This document shows, piece by piece, positions 33,184 to 42,788 of a stretch of 44,269 nt of DNA (its first letter is position 1; the number at the start of each line of letters is the position of its first letter). The position numbers and the translations under genes are program-made. The notes beneath the pieces were generated by a model that was not told the origin of the DNA, made no database searches, and saw nothing but the letters and a program-made list of their open reading frames with translations. The DNA is from Klebsormidium nitens (Eukaryota > Streptophyta > Klebsormidiophyceae > Klebsormidiales > Klebsormidiaceae), in assembly GCA_000708835.1 (NCBI GenBank), contig DF237561.1, positions 8,803-53,071 on the forward strand. Direction: 5' to 3'.

Positions 33184-36100
33184 TCAATCGTTGTTACCCT
33201 TGCTTCGTCGTCGCTCCCTCTTACCAACCGCCGTTTCCTCCTCTGGCTCCTTCCGTTTCTGCGACCGCCCCCGTCGATTAGACCCTAACCCCTCTCCTTC
33301 CTCAACTTTTGCCCCTAACCCCTCGACAACCTCCTCCATTTTCGCCTCCAAGTTTCTCTCAAGTTTCCCCTCCCCATCCCCTTTCGGCGCGCCTGATCCT
33401 TTCTTCTCGCCAGTCGACCGCCTCGGCCGTTTCACCGTTACCTGCATATCTTTGAACTTGCTACTGGGCGTCCTGCGACGACGCACCTCCTTGGGGGCAG
33501 AATCCGCTGCTGGGCTCCCCCCCCCATTTCTGTCTGCGTCTAACCCCCCGCTTTGCAGTGCTTGTTCAATTCCCTTTGGTGCCCTTTCCAACCCGTCTTT
33601 GTCTTCAGTTTCTAGACCCGCTTCCCCAACCAGAATTTCCCCCTCCTCTGATTTGTCCACGTCGCCCGTCGTTTCGGGTTTGGTTATTGCAGCCAGACCC
33701 ATCTCCGATTCATCTCTTTCTTCCCCTACTTTTTCCGGCGTTTTTCCGTCATCCTCTTCATTCTTCCCGGCGTTTCTTCCATGCCCGCTTCTGCCCTCGT
33801 CCGCCTTTCCGCAATCAATCTTCCCCCCTTGCTCTTCCGCCAACTCTTCTCTTTCACCCCCCTCTCCCTCACCTCCCCCCTCCCTCTTATCCTTCGTCTT
33901 CTTCGTCTCCTGCTCGCGCCTCCCCTCCTTCTCCCCTTCACCTGCCCCCTTTTTCTCCCCTCCCGCTCCGTCTTGCCCCTCCGCCGCCTCCTCATTTTCG
34001 TTCCCCCCCACCTCCTCCTCAGCACCGTTCACCCCCCCCTCCCCCTCAATTCCGTTTCCTCCCCCTTCCTCGTCCACAACTCCTTCGTCGTCTCGGTCCT
34101 TCAGCCGCCACAGGAACTCGATGACGTCTTTCTCGTCCCCTGGGAGCGCCGGCACCTCCCCCCGGCACGCGGGACACGCATAACGCGCACGCGCGCGCGC
34201 CTCGTCGCTCGTCTCGCAACCTTCGTGGACCTGGCGCCGACAGGCAAACGCTTGTGTTGTGTTGAGACGTCCCAGAATTTTGAGATAAGATGACCGTACC
34301 GGTTCCAAAGATCGCCGCAGAGCGGTTACCATAAGGGCAGTCGATCAGCAGTTCTCAAGAGCGATGACAAACGACAACAGCAAGTTTCAAGGATCAACAA
34401 TAGTTGTGCCGACCAAATCCCTTGATCGTTCAAAGAGTACTCTTTGGCGTCGAGAACAGAACGACCTAGAACGACCCCGTTGTTGAAACGGTCCGCTTTT
34501 CCATCTAAGTTGTGAACTTCAGGTGGGCCGTCGCCGAGACCAGCCATAAGGGAAGCAGTACGGGTACATTAAAGGCAACGACTCCCTATTCGAAGCAATT
34601 AGCAGTCAGACAACAATTCTGACAAGATGTGTTTCAAAAGCCCTAATTCATTAACGCTGCAATCCCTTCGAGGAACACGATCTTGCCAAATTACCACTTA
34701 CGGCTCACCACGTCTTTGTCAACCATTATTCACAAAAACCTAGATATTACAACGAAGTAACAATGTCTCCAAACATGGAACGGACCGGACAAACCGTACA
34801 CTCAGAATTAAACTACAATTGTAGGGCCGAGCTCAGGCCCGGTCACCCTTTGGGCGCTCTCTCAGAATGAGGCTGACATCAGCAACTTGCAGAATCGGAC
34901 GGCCAGTGCTTCACACTCAAATCTCCATTACTGAGTGGGATGGAAAGTTATTTTGAAGGAGGAAGCCGTACCCTCACGTTCAATAATACTAGCGGCTCTA
35001 GCGGGCCTCGAACCCCTCAACTGCGGTCGAAGAAAGAAGACAGACACAAGGGGAAGAAACCCAATTTGCAAAGTAGCTCTTACCTGATGCCCGCAAGTGG
35101 CGCACGCGCTCAAGAGGCCCAGCTCGGAGTTACGGTAGACTTTGTAACACACGGGGCAGTACTTGTCTTTGAGCCACAGTCGCCCACATGCGTCGCAAAG
35201 CAGGTGACCCAAGTACCACTTCCTGCGAACGAAGGATCGACATTGGGTCAACCTAACTGGGTTTCTGCTGGTTGTAGGTAGGCGCCCCAAAAACTTACCT
35301 CTGATCCCGGTGTCAGGCACCAGCGTTTTGCAGGTACAGTCCTCCGTCGCTGAAAGCACAATCTTTCTTGATGCAGACCACCCACTCTTCAGGATCAAGT
35401 CGACCAGAACAAGCTTCGTAAGTAGGTGGCCGATTTCAGATAACTAAACGACCAGCACAAGTTCGTGATGAGAAGGCGATAACACCGATTTTTACATTCG
35501 AAACGACCAGAACAAAGCTAGTGAAAAGAAGGCCGATCTCCAATCTTTAGAATCAGAAGAAAGATAGCCAGATTCGTGATAAGAGGGTCAGCTACCGTTT
35601 CTTAGGATCGAAACAACTAGATCACGATACCTGATAAAGAGGGTCAAGCTCACCTGCTAGTTCCGAAGCGGGCCAGTCACTTACCGCAGCTGCATTTGAT
35701 GGAAATCATTTGATGGAAATCACCAACTCATTTGATGCACACACTTCCCAATTTCAGTTTTCACCAGATGGGGTTTTCAAAGTTCAAGTCACAACAGAAA
35801 GATGTCTCGTAATAGGAACGATTCCACAAAAAGCTCACCCGCTGATTCCGGTGCCAGGCACTCGCGTCCCGCAGCTACGGCACTCGACGTGATCCGCGCA
35901 CAGAAACGGCCCGACGACTTTCCGCAGGAGCCCCGCGCAGCGCTGATGGTACATGATGTCACACCGCTTGCAGACAATCAGGCGGTCGAGCTCCTCGTGC
36001 GTGCCGGGGAGCCCACAGCCGGTACAAAGCCTGGTTGAAACATGGGAATTTATTGGTTACTCATATTCTGGCCACAGCGAGCGCACAGCATAGTTGGGGA

Positions 36101-37390
36101 CAGGGGAGGGGAGGTGTCAGTTGACTCAGGTTACAGAATGACCAAGATCATTAACTGGGTGCTCTAGCTTGCTTGGTGGGCACCTACCCGTGGCAGAAAG
36201 CCTGGGGGGGAGAAAGAAAAGGTTTGGGTTAGCACCCTGGGTTTGGGCGCACCAGCCGGTCAGCCAAGCAAGTCCAAATGGGGCAAAGCTTTTTGAAAGT
36301 CAAGAGTGTCTCTCCTCAAGAGCTGATCTAAATTGTGCAGCTTGGCTGTTTCAGGTTAGCGGTCACCAGCTGTGCCACTTGAGGGAACTGGATGTTGACT
36401 AACTGCCAAACCCAATATAAACCCCACGAAGGGGAATCCATGATGACCTCAAGTTTGAGTGTGCTGCCCCGCCAATAACAACCTCCCATATCAGCCAACA
36501 TGAAGATAATCAGATCTTGGATCCTGAAACTGCCTTATTGCTGGCGGAAGGAGGCAGGGATTGCTGGTCTTTTGCTGGAACCGAATACTGGTGGCTCTGG
36601 CAATTAAAGATTTGACGACCCGATGCATTCGCTCGTGGTGCCTTGAGGCACCCGCAGTGCCATTGTTTCACTTCTTACAAACATGGGGATTCACCACCTG
36701 CCTTGAGTCGACCACCTTTCTTGCCGGCTCCAAAAGTTAAGAGCTCCGTTCGCAGCTGTGTTCATAACCTTGTTCACGAAACAAATCAGTATTAACCCAC
36801 CTGCAATAGGGGCAGACAAAGTCCGCCCACTCAAAGTGGTCCCGATACTTTGCCCACTGGGCCTTGATGCACTCCACATGAAAGTCTTTGCTGCATTTAC
36901 TGCACACAATCATTGCAACCTCCTCTTCCCCCTCGCCCAAACACCAGCCGCACTTCCCCCCGCTTTGCTTGACCAACCCTGCATCAGGCTCCCCAATCTC
37001 CCCTCCTTTCTCGCTCTTCAGCGGCCTGCGGCCCTCCGTTGCCTCGGCCGGAATCCTCTCGTTCCTAGTTGCTGCCACTCGCTCCTGTTCCCGTCTCCTC
37101 GCAAACGCGGCAGGGGGAGGCAAAGCCGGCCCCTGTTCTGCAGGAGGATCCTTCCTCGCCCCCCCTTTGTGCTTCCGGCTCTCGTCAAAGTAGTCCAGCG
37201 GGCGAAGGCGGGCTCCCCCGTGAGTCCCCAGAATTGGCACCAGAATTTCAATGGAGGTGGACTCTCGCACGAAGTCCTGGGGACGAGCAAACATGGCTTG
37301 CACCTCGGCAGGTGAGAACGGGGCGCCACTGCCGGCAAGGCAACGGCAGATTGCCTGCAGAGTGAAGGGGCAGGCTACGTGGAAAGCCAT
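33184..37390 (-). CDS. Multi-PHD finger protein of the plant MAFHVACP family (At3g08020/At3g52100-like), 4 exons
   Basis: Exons on the minus strand: 37390-36801, 36030-35839, 35222-35084, 34230-33184; phases 2, 2 and 0 agree; 655 aa. The start MAFHVACPFTLQAIC matches the plant family N-terminus. Zinc-binding cysteine/histidine pairs follow in order. The first finger is CGWCLGEGEEEVAMIVCSKCSKDFHVEC...CPYC. The second is CTGCG...LIVCKRCDIMYHQRC...CADH, with CRSCG. The third is CDACGRLWLKDKYCPVCYKVYR and CATCGHQVHEGC...YACPACRGE. The family is nuclear and believed to read histone tails; no enzymatic domain is visible. Residues after ~350 are a long Glu/Lys/Gly-rich disordered tail ending in GKRERRRSKGNND, with nuclear-localisation-like basic clusters. 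The tail is longer and more acidic than I would expect for the family. Its reverse strand gives long proline/serine ORFs, which are shadows. Confidence 0.9.
35294..35347 (-). repeat. Duplicated 3' edge and donor of PHD exon 2 inside intron 2
   Basis: The true exon end (35839) reads CRSCGTRVPGTGISG then GTGAGC. In the downstream intron a copy reads CTCKTLVPDTGIRG followed by GTAAGT, in the same order and spacing to the donor. The copy keeps the two cysteines and a strong donor but has no acceptor joining it to exon 2 that I can see, so it is a donor-side ghost. Confidence 0.8.
35399..35655. repeat. Degenerate ~50-60-bp tandem repeat in PHD intron 2
   Basis: About five imperfect units begin with CGACCAGAACAA-like sequence (CGACCAGAACAAGCTTCGT, CGACCAGCACAAGTTCGTGA, CGACCAGAACAAAGCTAGTG, then more decayed AGCCAGATTCGTGATAAGAGG and CAACTAGATCACGATACCTG). 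Each unit includes GT(A/G)A and (A/G)GG(C/T)C words. It adds to the tandem-duplication character of introns in this window. Confidence 0.65.
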
Positions 37391-38440
37391 GGCGGCCGCC
37401 TATTTTCCGCTAGGCCCAGCTAGATCCTTCTTCTACAGCGCCTGAATGGCGCCTGGAAGCAAAGAGCCTCAAGTACCGGTACTCAGGTACTGTAACGGCC
37501 TTTTCACAAGAGGACAGTTTGACGACAGTTTATAAACCGGGGCGTTTCAGAGCCCCAGTTCTGCGACAATCCGGTGCCACGTAGGATTTTGGAAGATTTT
37601 GCGAACTGTCGCCAAATTGACGTCAAACTGTCGCTAGGGGCAAAAAACTGTCCGGGCTGAAAAGGCCGGAGAGTTTGACGTCGTCCGTATTTGAAGGAAG
37701 GTGTTGGTTCGACGCCGTCCGATCTCCAACAAAATCAGTAATTTGTTAGCATCGACGGCTTCTGGAGCGCCGTCGGTAAGTACTGGATCATTGGTACGGT
37801 GCAGTACACATCCTGTACCAGATTCTGGGAAACTGGGGTAAAATCGGGGCAACCCGCTTTCAGAGGGCGACAGTTCCGATACTGGAAATATAGTTCACGT
37901 GGCTGCTGACAAAGCAGCAGCAACGAATCCTGTGGTGCCAACTGGTCTGGGTCAAACTGTCGTCAAACTGGGGTCAAACTGTCGCAAAGTTTGCGGCAAA
38001 CATCAAACTGTCCTCTTGTACACATTAATTTCTGTTGGCAGCGATGCCTTCTTTTCGTGTTTTAGGGTTCTTTTGGTCAAGCGATTAATTCCTAGCTAGA
38101 GCCTGGCGCGCAGGGTTTACGGCAGGGTTTGCAGCTAGCAGGGTTTATCCGGAGGGTTTGCCAGTTCAAACTTTCAAATCTCCCGCCAAATTTTGGCCAA
38201 GCTCAGCTTAATTCAGGTTTTAGGGTTGAACTTTCATAGACGAAACAGGAGCCTTGAGCAGCTGTGCAGCCCTCCCGCTATCTGCATTCCCTCTGCATTG
38301 CTGATCAGCCTCGATTAAAGGCAGAGCGGTTTAGAAAACACTGTTTGAGCAGCTCGGGCCAGTCGGGCAGCTTATGCAACAGATCCACGATCACGCTAGT
38401 GTGCAAAGAAACGAGGTCTGCTTAGCTGCCCTGATCATCT
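37391..38440. promoter_or_regulatory. Head-to-head intergenic region (PHD gene / RING-module gene)
   Basis: Divergent starts at 37390 (minus) and 38441 or 38594 (plus) mean this region holds both promoters. Most of it is occupied by a 514-bp segment bounded by 17-bp inverted repeats (37506-38019) and studded with CAAACTGTC/GACAGTTTG words. From 38100 to 38230 the motif CAGGGTTT(A/G) repeats several times (GCAGGGTTTACGGCAGGGTTTGCAGCTAGCAGGGTTTATCC). Confidence 0.6.
37506..38019. repeat. 514-bp element with 17-bp perfect terminal inverted repeats
   Basis: ACAAGAGGACAGTTTGA at 37506-37522 is perfectly inverted at 38003-38019. The inner ends carry further copies of the same word in the same inverted sense: GACGACAGTTT at 37521-37531, and CAAACTGTCGTC, CAAACTGGGGTCAAACTGTCGC at ~37952-37985. 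Isolated copies lie between (TGACGTCAAACTGTCGC, AACTGTCCGGG). No clear target-site duplication flanks it. It may be a non-autonomous DNA transposon or a promoter with clustered binding sites. Confidence 0.7.
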
Positions 38441-41426
38441 TTGATTGACTCTCCTAATTCCCCCGCTAGTCTAGTGCAGCGTTTGTCAGACGTTCAGCAA
38501 CCGGCTGCTTCTGAGCGTGGTCTTTCTAGGACGCCAGAGTTGGCCTCCCTTCCAACATTTCACGTTGGCTTCGGGTGTCTTCTAAAGTTCAGGATGTATC
38601 CTGGCCCCGGGCAGACTGCTGCAAAAGCCATGGGGTTCAATCATATGTCAAGCACCTTTGAGGCTCAGATGATGGCGGGGCACTTGAGGCCTTCGCAATT
38701 CAATCTTAATCTAGAGGATCTGTGGCGGAAACTGCAGGTGCGGCATGTTTTAGTCATCAAGAAACCATGTTTCTGGCTGCTTCAATAGGTGGCCGTCTGC
38801 CAATGGTGTAGAAAGAGTTCCCAGCTAAAACAGGCCTACTCTCATGATGCTTAGTAGGGCTCATCAAGCAGACACATACCTTGGAGTCTTGCCCCCGCCC
38901 CATCGTATCGCCTTGTAGTCTCCAGAATTCAAGAATATCAAACTTGGACATTCTGCGGGATTTGAAACTTTGCTTCAACCTTCTCTGGCTTGGCTGTCGC
39001 AGCTCTTATGTCTTGGACAGACCTTCTACTTTGATATCACCCACCGTTAAGGTCAAGACCTGTTCGGCTCAGTCGTCTACCTTTTGAGACGGTCCTGCTG
39101 GACTTTTTCTTACAATAGCGCACTCACCTCTGTCTGCTAACTGGATACTTTCATCTTTCCTGCAGCGCTTAAAGGCCCAGTACTTGGACCTACTTGATGA
39201 AGTCAGGCGGCAGATCGCCAACAGAGCTGCAAGTGGAAACCAAGGCGAGCAGGAGCGTGATAGGAACCTGAAGATGCTCAGGGGTGCTGACAGAGCTGTG
39301 GCTATGCTGCTGGCTCGAGACCCGGGCCATGCGAGGTCTATCTTTCAGAACTTTGGGAAAAGTGTGGAGGGGTTTGAGCAGGAGGTCTGCTCGCTGATGT
39401 CATACTGGCTGAAGGCCGCGCCTCAGGCGATGGTGAGTATTCTCTGGAGAGGTGTACACGACTGGCAAAATAAGGAGACTTCTCTTTGAGTTGCTGCTCT
39501 GCGAAGACTGTCGATAATTGCACTAGAGGCAACACTGTTCCCGCAACTGATCAGCCACTTGATTGCTGAACCTCTGAATTCTGCTGTCCAGAGGAAGCCT
39601 AAATGCTCAAAGAAACTTACGCCAACATTGTGCAAAAGCTCCCCAGAGCCCAGGTGCATAATGACTGTGTCCCACATGGGACTGCATTCAGAAGGTGGAG
39701 TAAGCCAACTCCCTGCTGAACGATCAGACCATGGCTATGCAGGGGCCAAGCAACCGAGTGCGAGCCATGCCACCTGGAGCTTTGGCACCGCACCTGGAAG
39801 CGGAACGGTTGTGGCACCATCTGCAGGTAGGTTCAAAAGCTGAGGATCTGGAATTCGAACGCACTTGCCAAGGGCCTAGTTTGTGTATTGATACTTGCGG
39901 ACGTTCAGCAGAGAATATACGCATTAAAGCACTCCTCTGAGACACGTTTGGTAAAGGTACCAAGCAACTGCTTTTACGGGTCTGTCGAGAGGGTGAACAC
40001 ATGCTCCATCATCTCTGGATGGAAACACTTTCCTCCATATCACCCGCTCTTCCCTTTCAGTGAGATTTGCGCAAGGAAAGGCTCAGGAGAAGAGCACTTG
40101 GCTATTCGAAGCATTTAGGACAATCCGCACCAAGGTCGAAACGCCTGGGTGCAAACCATTTTCGAAGGTTGTGGTAACACTGTCTGTTGACTTCGATGTT
40201 GACAGCTCAGCCTCCTGTGTCTGTGATCTACCTGTGGTGACTTTATACCTGAGGCAAATATTGCTCCTACTGGTGCTAACAGGATTAAAACCGCGGGTTC
40301 AGATCCAGATCTCATGCAATTTCTCAACAGACCGCTTTCATTGAGGGTCGCGACTCGCTTCGACGAGATTGCATAAGAATCAATATGGTCACCAAGAAGT
40401 GGCCAGATTGGGGTTCGACAACATTCTCCTTTGAAAGTTTTTTTTTTTTTTCCAAATTAAATTTTTAAGCGGAACCCTGACGACCTCTTCACGAATATAG
40501 AAGCCCACGTAAACTCGATGCTTACCTAAGTCTAAACCTGCCTCCCCGCAGCACCTATTGACCAGATACCTGGAGCCCTTAACCAAGGTTAACGGGGAGG
40601 TTAAGGCAGCGGCAGCGGCTGCAAGCGAGAGCGATCCGGGTCAAGAAAGGGCTTTGAAGTCCTTCAAGGTGATCACAGAAAGAATGCTGGAGACAATTAT
40701 GGCGGCGGATCCGGATCAGGCAATGGCGCTGCGGCGCAACTTTCCAAAAGGGCTGGACGTCTTTGAACAGCAGGTGGAAGCGCTGCTGTCGACATGGGAG
40801 AAGAGGAAGAGACAAGGCGTCAAGTCACGAACGGTGAGCGGTTTTGAGAGTTACAGCCTGAATTGTGGAGTAGGCATTAGGAAGTGACATTCGACAAGTG
40901 CCTTCGGATTTGAGTGAGCGACAAAACGAGGAAGGAAAGCTTTCGAAGTTGGAGGATAGGCCTATGAAAGCGGGTCGGAGTTAAGAGTGATCGTCCTTGC
41001 AACGGCTTGTAATGGCGAACCATTCGAACGACAACCGATTAATTTCATAGTGCTTCTTTCTTATTATTGAATTCATGAAACAGCCGTGAATGGCGAAGGT
41101 GGCAGCGCTCAAGACGAGACACGACCCTTAGGAGCCGTTATCGCATGCAAGTATTGTCTGACTTCTGCTTGCAGACGGTTGAGGATCTGAGCGTGTGTGC
41201 AATCTGCGAAGAGGAGTGGGGACCCGAGCGACGAAGGACAGCTATCATCCCCCGTCAGGAATTCACTTGTGGGCATGCCCTCTATTGTAGTAAATGCTTG
41301 GATTCGTTCTTCAGAAGCATGCGTGAGAAGGTGAGGGTAGGCGCCCCAGTCGCTTATCACTGCCCGAGCTACTGTGACTTGGGACCAGAGCTGCCGAGGT
41401 TGGTACGGATACACATAGGTGGATAA
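38441..41426 (+). CDS. Unrecognised protein with two paralogous helical modules and a RING-like zinc finger
   Basis: Proposed exons 38441-38737, 39166-39432, 39728-39826 (or from 39743), 40552-40833, 41175-41426, joined in phase 0; about 345 aa. Met at 38594 (MYPGPGQTAAKAMGF) may be the true start. The exon pair ending NLEDLWRKLQ then RLKAQYLDLLDEVRRQI resembles the pair ending LEAERLWHHLQ then HLLTRYLEPLTKVNGEV. Each second exon carries a ~90-residue alpha-helical module with DPGHARSIFQNFGKSVEGFEQEV versus DPDQAMALRRNFPKGLDVFEQQV. So a two-exon unit was duplicated with its intron position kept. The last exon has CAIC, TCGHALYCSKC and CPSYC, a RING-type C-x2-C/C-x-H-x3-C-x2-C pattern with a slightly irregular last pair. 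A strong donor at 41331 (AAG/GTGAGG) would remove that last pair. An E3 ligase or a scaffold is possible. The family is not recognised and exon 3 is the weakest. Confidence 0.55.
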
Positions 41427-42788
41427 AAATGAAAATAATCGACTATAAACATTGGTACTTATGGAAGAAGCGAGTTGTTGACTCACTCTCTGGAAGCCAG
41501 GGGAAGGTAAGCGTGTATGCCAACAGAAGCTGTGGACGGACTGTTACTCAGCTGCAAACTTACCTAGTAGGCGATTGCAGGGCGCATATCGCTCATTACC
41601 ACTGTACATTCTGTATATTTAAGCATTACGTGCCAGGTCTCAAGCTGAGGGCTGGAATATACATGTAACCGTGCTGTCCACCTCGATTGAATGTTGTTTC
41701 AGCCTTCTTAGATTCATTGTGACTCTCACGGGTTCAGCGAACCAACTTGCAATATCTAACAAGTATACATACCAGATGGTCGATTGAGAGCGAACGTGCA
41801 TCAAATGGTGAGGCGTTTGGAGTTAACAAACCCTTTCGATCACCCAAAATATCGGAATTGTGTGCAATGTTATGTGATGCCAGAAGTTGTTACCCATCGA
41901 GAGATCATTTCATATGATAATGACTCTGAGTCACCAGACCAGTGGGCTCTCTTGCCATGCGCGTGCACATGCAGGCCAACTTGAACCTGATCGGATTCAA
42001 TTGCGAGTCAGGCCAGTTTGTAGACGTATACGCAAGCTTGGATCAATAGCAATAAGAAACTTCAATCGAATCGCGAGTTGGACGAATAAAGAAGCATAAC
42101 GACCAACTAATTCCAGCACTCGTTGGATGTACGACGGTACATCAATATTCATTCATCAAAGATATGCTACGTGCGGCGAGCATGAACCGTCAAAGCTTTC
42201 CCTTCAGGCTTTCAAGTTTTAAGAATGCAAGCGGGTCGGTATCCCGAGTAGGTACGTGTAGGACTCACCGTACAATTCCTTGAGAAGATCATGGACATGA
42301 CGACACGCGTGGAAGTCTCCGCCAGGCGCGCGCCGCCCAGGGAGCCCGGGGCTACTATATCGAAGCGCGGCCGCCCCGCTGGCCCGGCCGCGCACTCGGG
42401 GTGGCGGCGGCCGCCCGCGCCAACCCCCCATTAGCTCGGCTGCAACAGCTGCTCAATATTGCTGAAAGTTGCAATTGCTGACGAGGCCCAAGTCGCTTAG
42501 TGCTCAAGGTGGACAATTGCAGCGGTGCAGCCCTCAGTGCTTTGAAGTGCTTGATCAGCTGAACACAGAAGCGCTTTCAAGTTTTGATCACGTTTAAGCT
42601 TAAAGTAGGCTCCATGAGTCGCGGTGGTTCAGGCTTCGAAGCTTCTCGAAACGAAAGTTGTTCTCTTGTTCAGAGACCAGTGATTGCGGAAGCTCTGAAG
42701 CAGCTGACTCTTTCCTACGTAACCGTGCTTTTTGGGCGAGCACAACTTTGTGGAGCGACAAGAAGTAGTGTTGCTTAGACTGTCAGCC
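41427..42788. other. Poorly assigned region with a GC-rich patch
   Basis: No exon chain can be supported. A plus-strand ORF at 41784-41984 has CVQC and CACTC cysteines but no clear splice context. A minus-strand ORF from 42431 (MGGWRGRPPPPRVRG...RHVHDLLKELYG) ends at a strong donor (GTGAGT) at ~42269. It could be the first exon of a divergent gene, but I find no continuation. The 42330-42430 stretch is strongly GC-rich, rich in GGCCGC/GCGCGC. Confidence 0.45.
42269..42431 (-). CDS. Possible first exon of an unrecognised minus-strand gene
   Basis: The ORF opens with ATG at 42431 and ends at a consensus donor, TACG/GTGAGTCC. It encodes a Gly/Pro/Arg/Ala-rich stretch followed by GDFHACRHVHDLLKELYG. 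Composition is far more GC-rich than neighbouring exons. It would be head-to-head with the gene starting at 42789, like the two other divergent pairs here. No second exon was found to the left, so this may be a chance ORF in a GC-rich promoter. Confidence 0.2.

Noticed and set aside
33176-34183. Long plus-strand ORFs rich in Ser/Pro (335, 188 and 170 codons)
   Set aside because: They are antisense shadows of the Glu/Lys-rich tail of the PHD protein, whose frame joins conserved zinc-finger exons.
41784-41984. Cysteine-containing plus-strand ORF as another exon of the RING-like gene
   Set aside because: Spacing of the cysteines is not a known finger and no acceptor joins it in phase convincingly.
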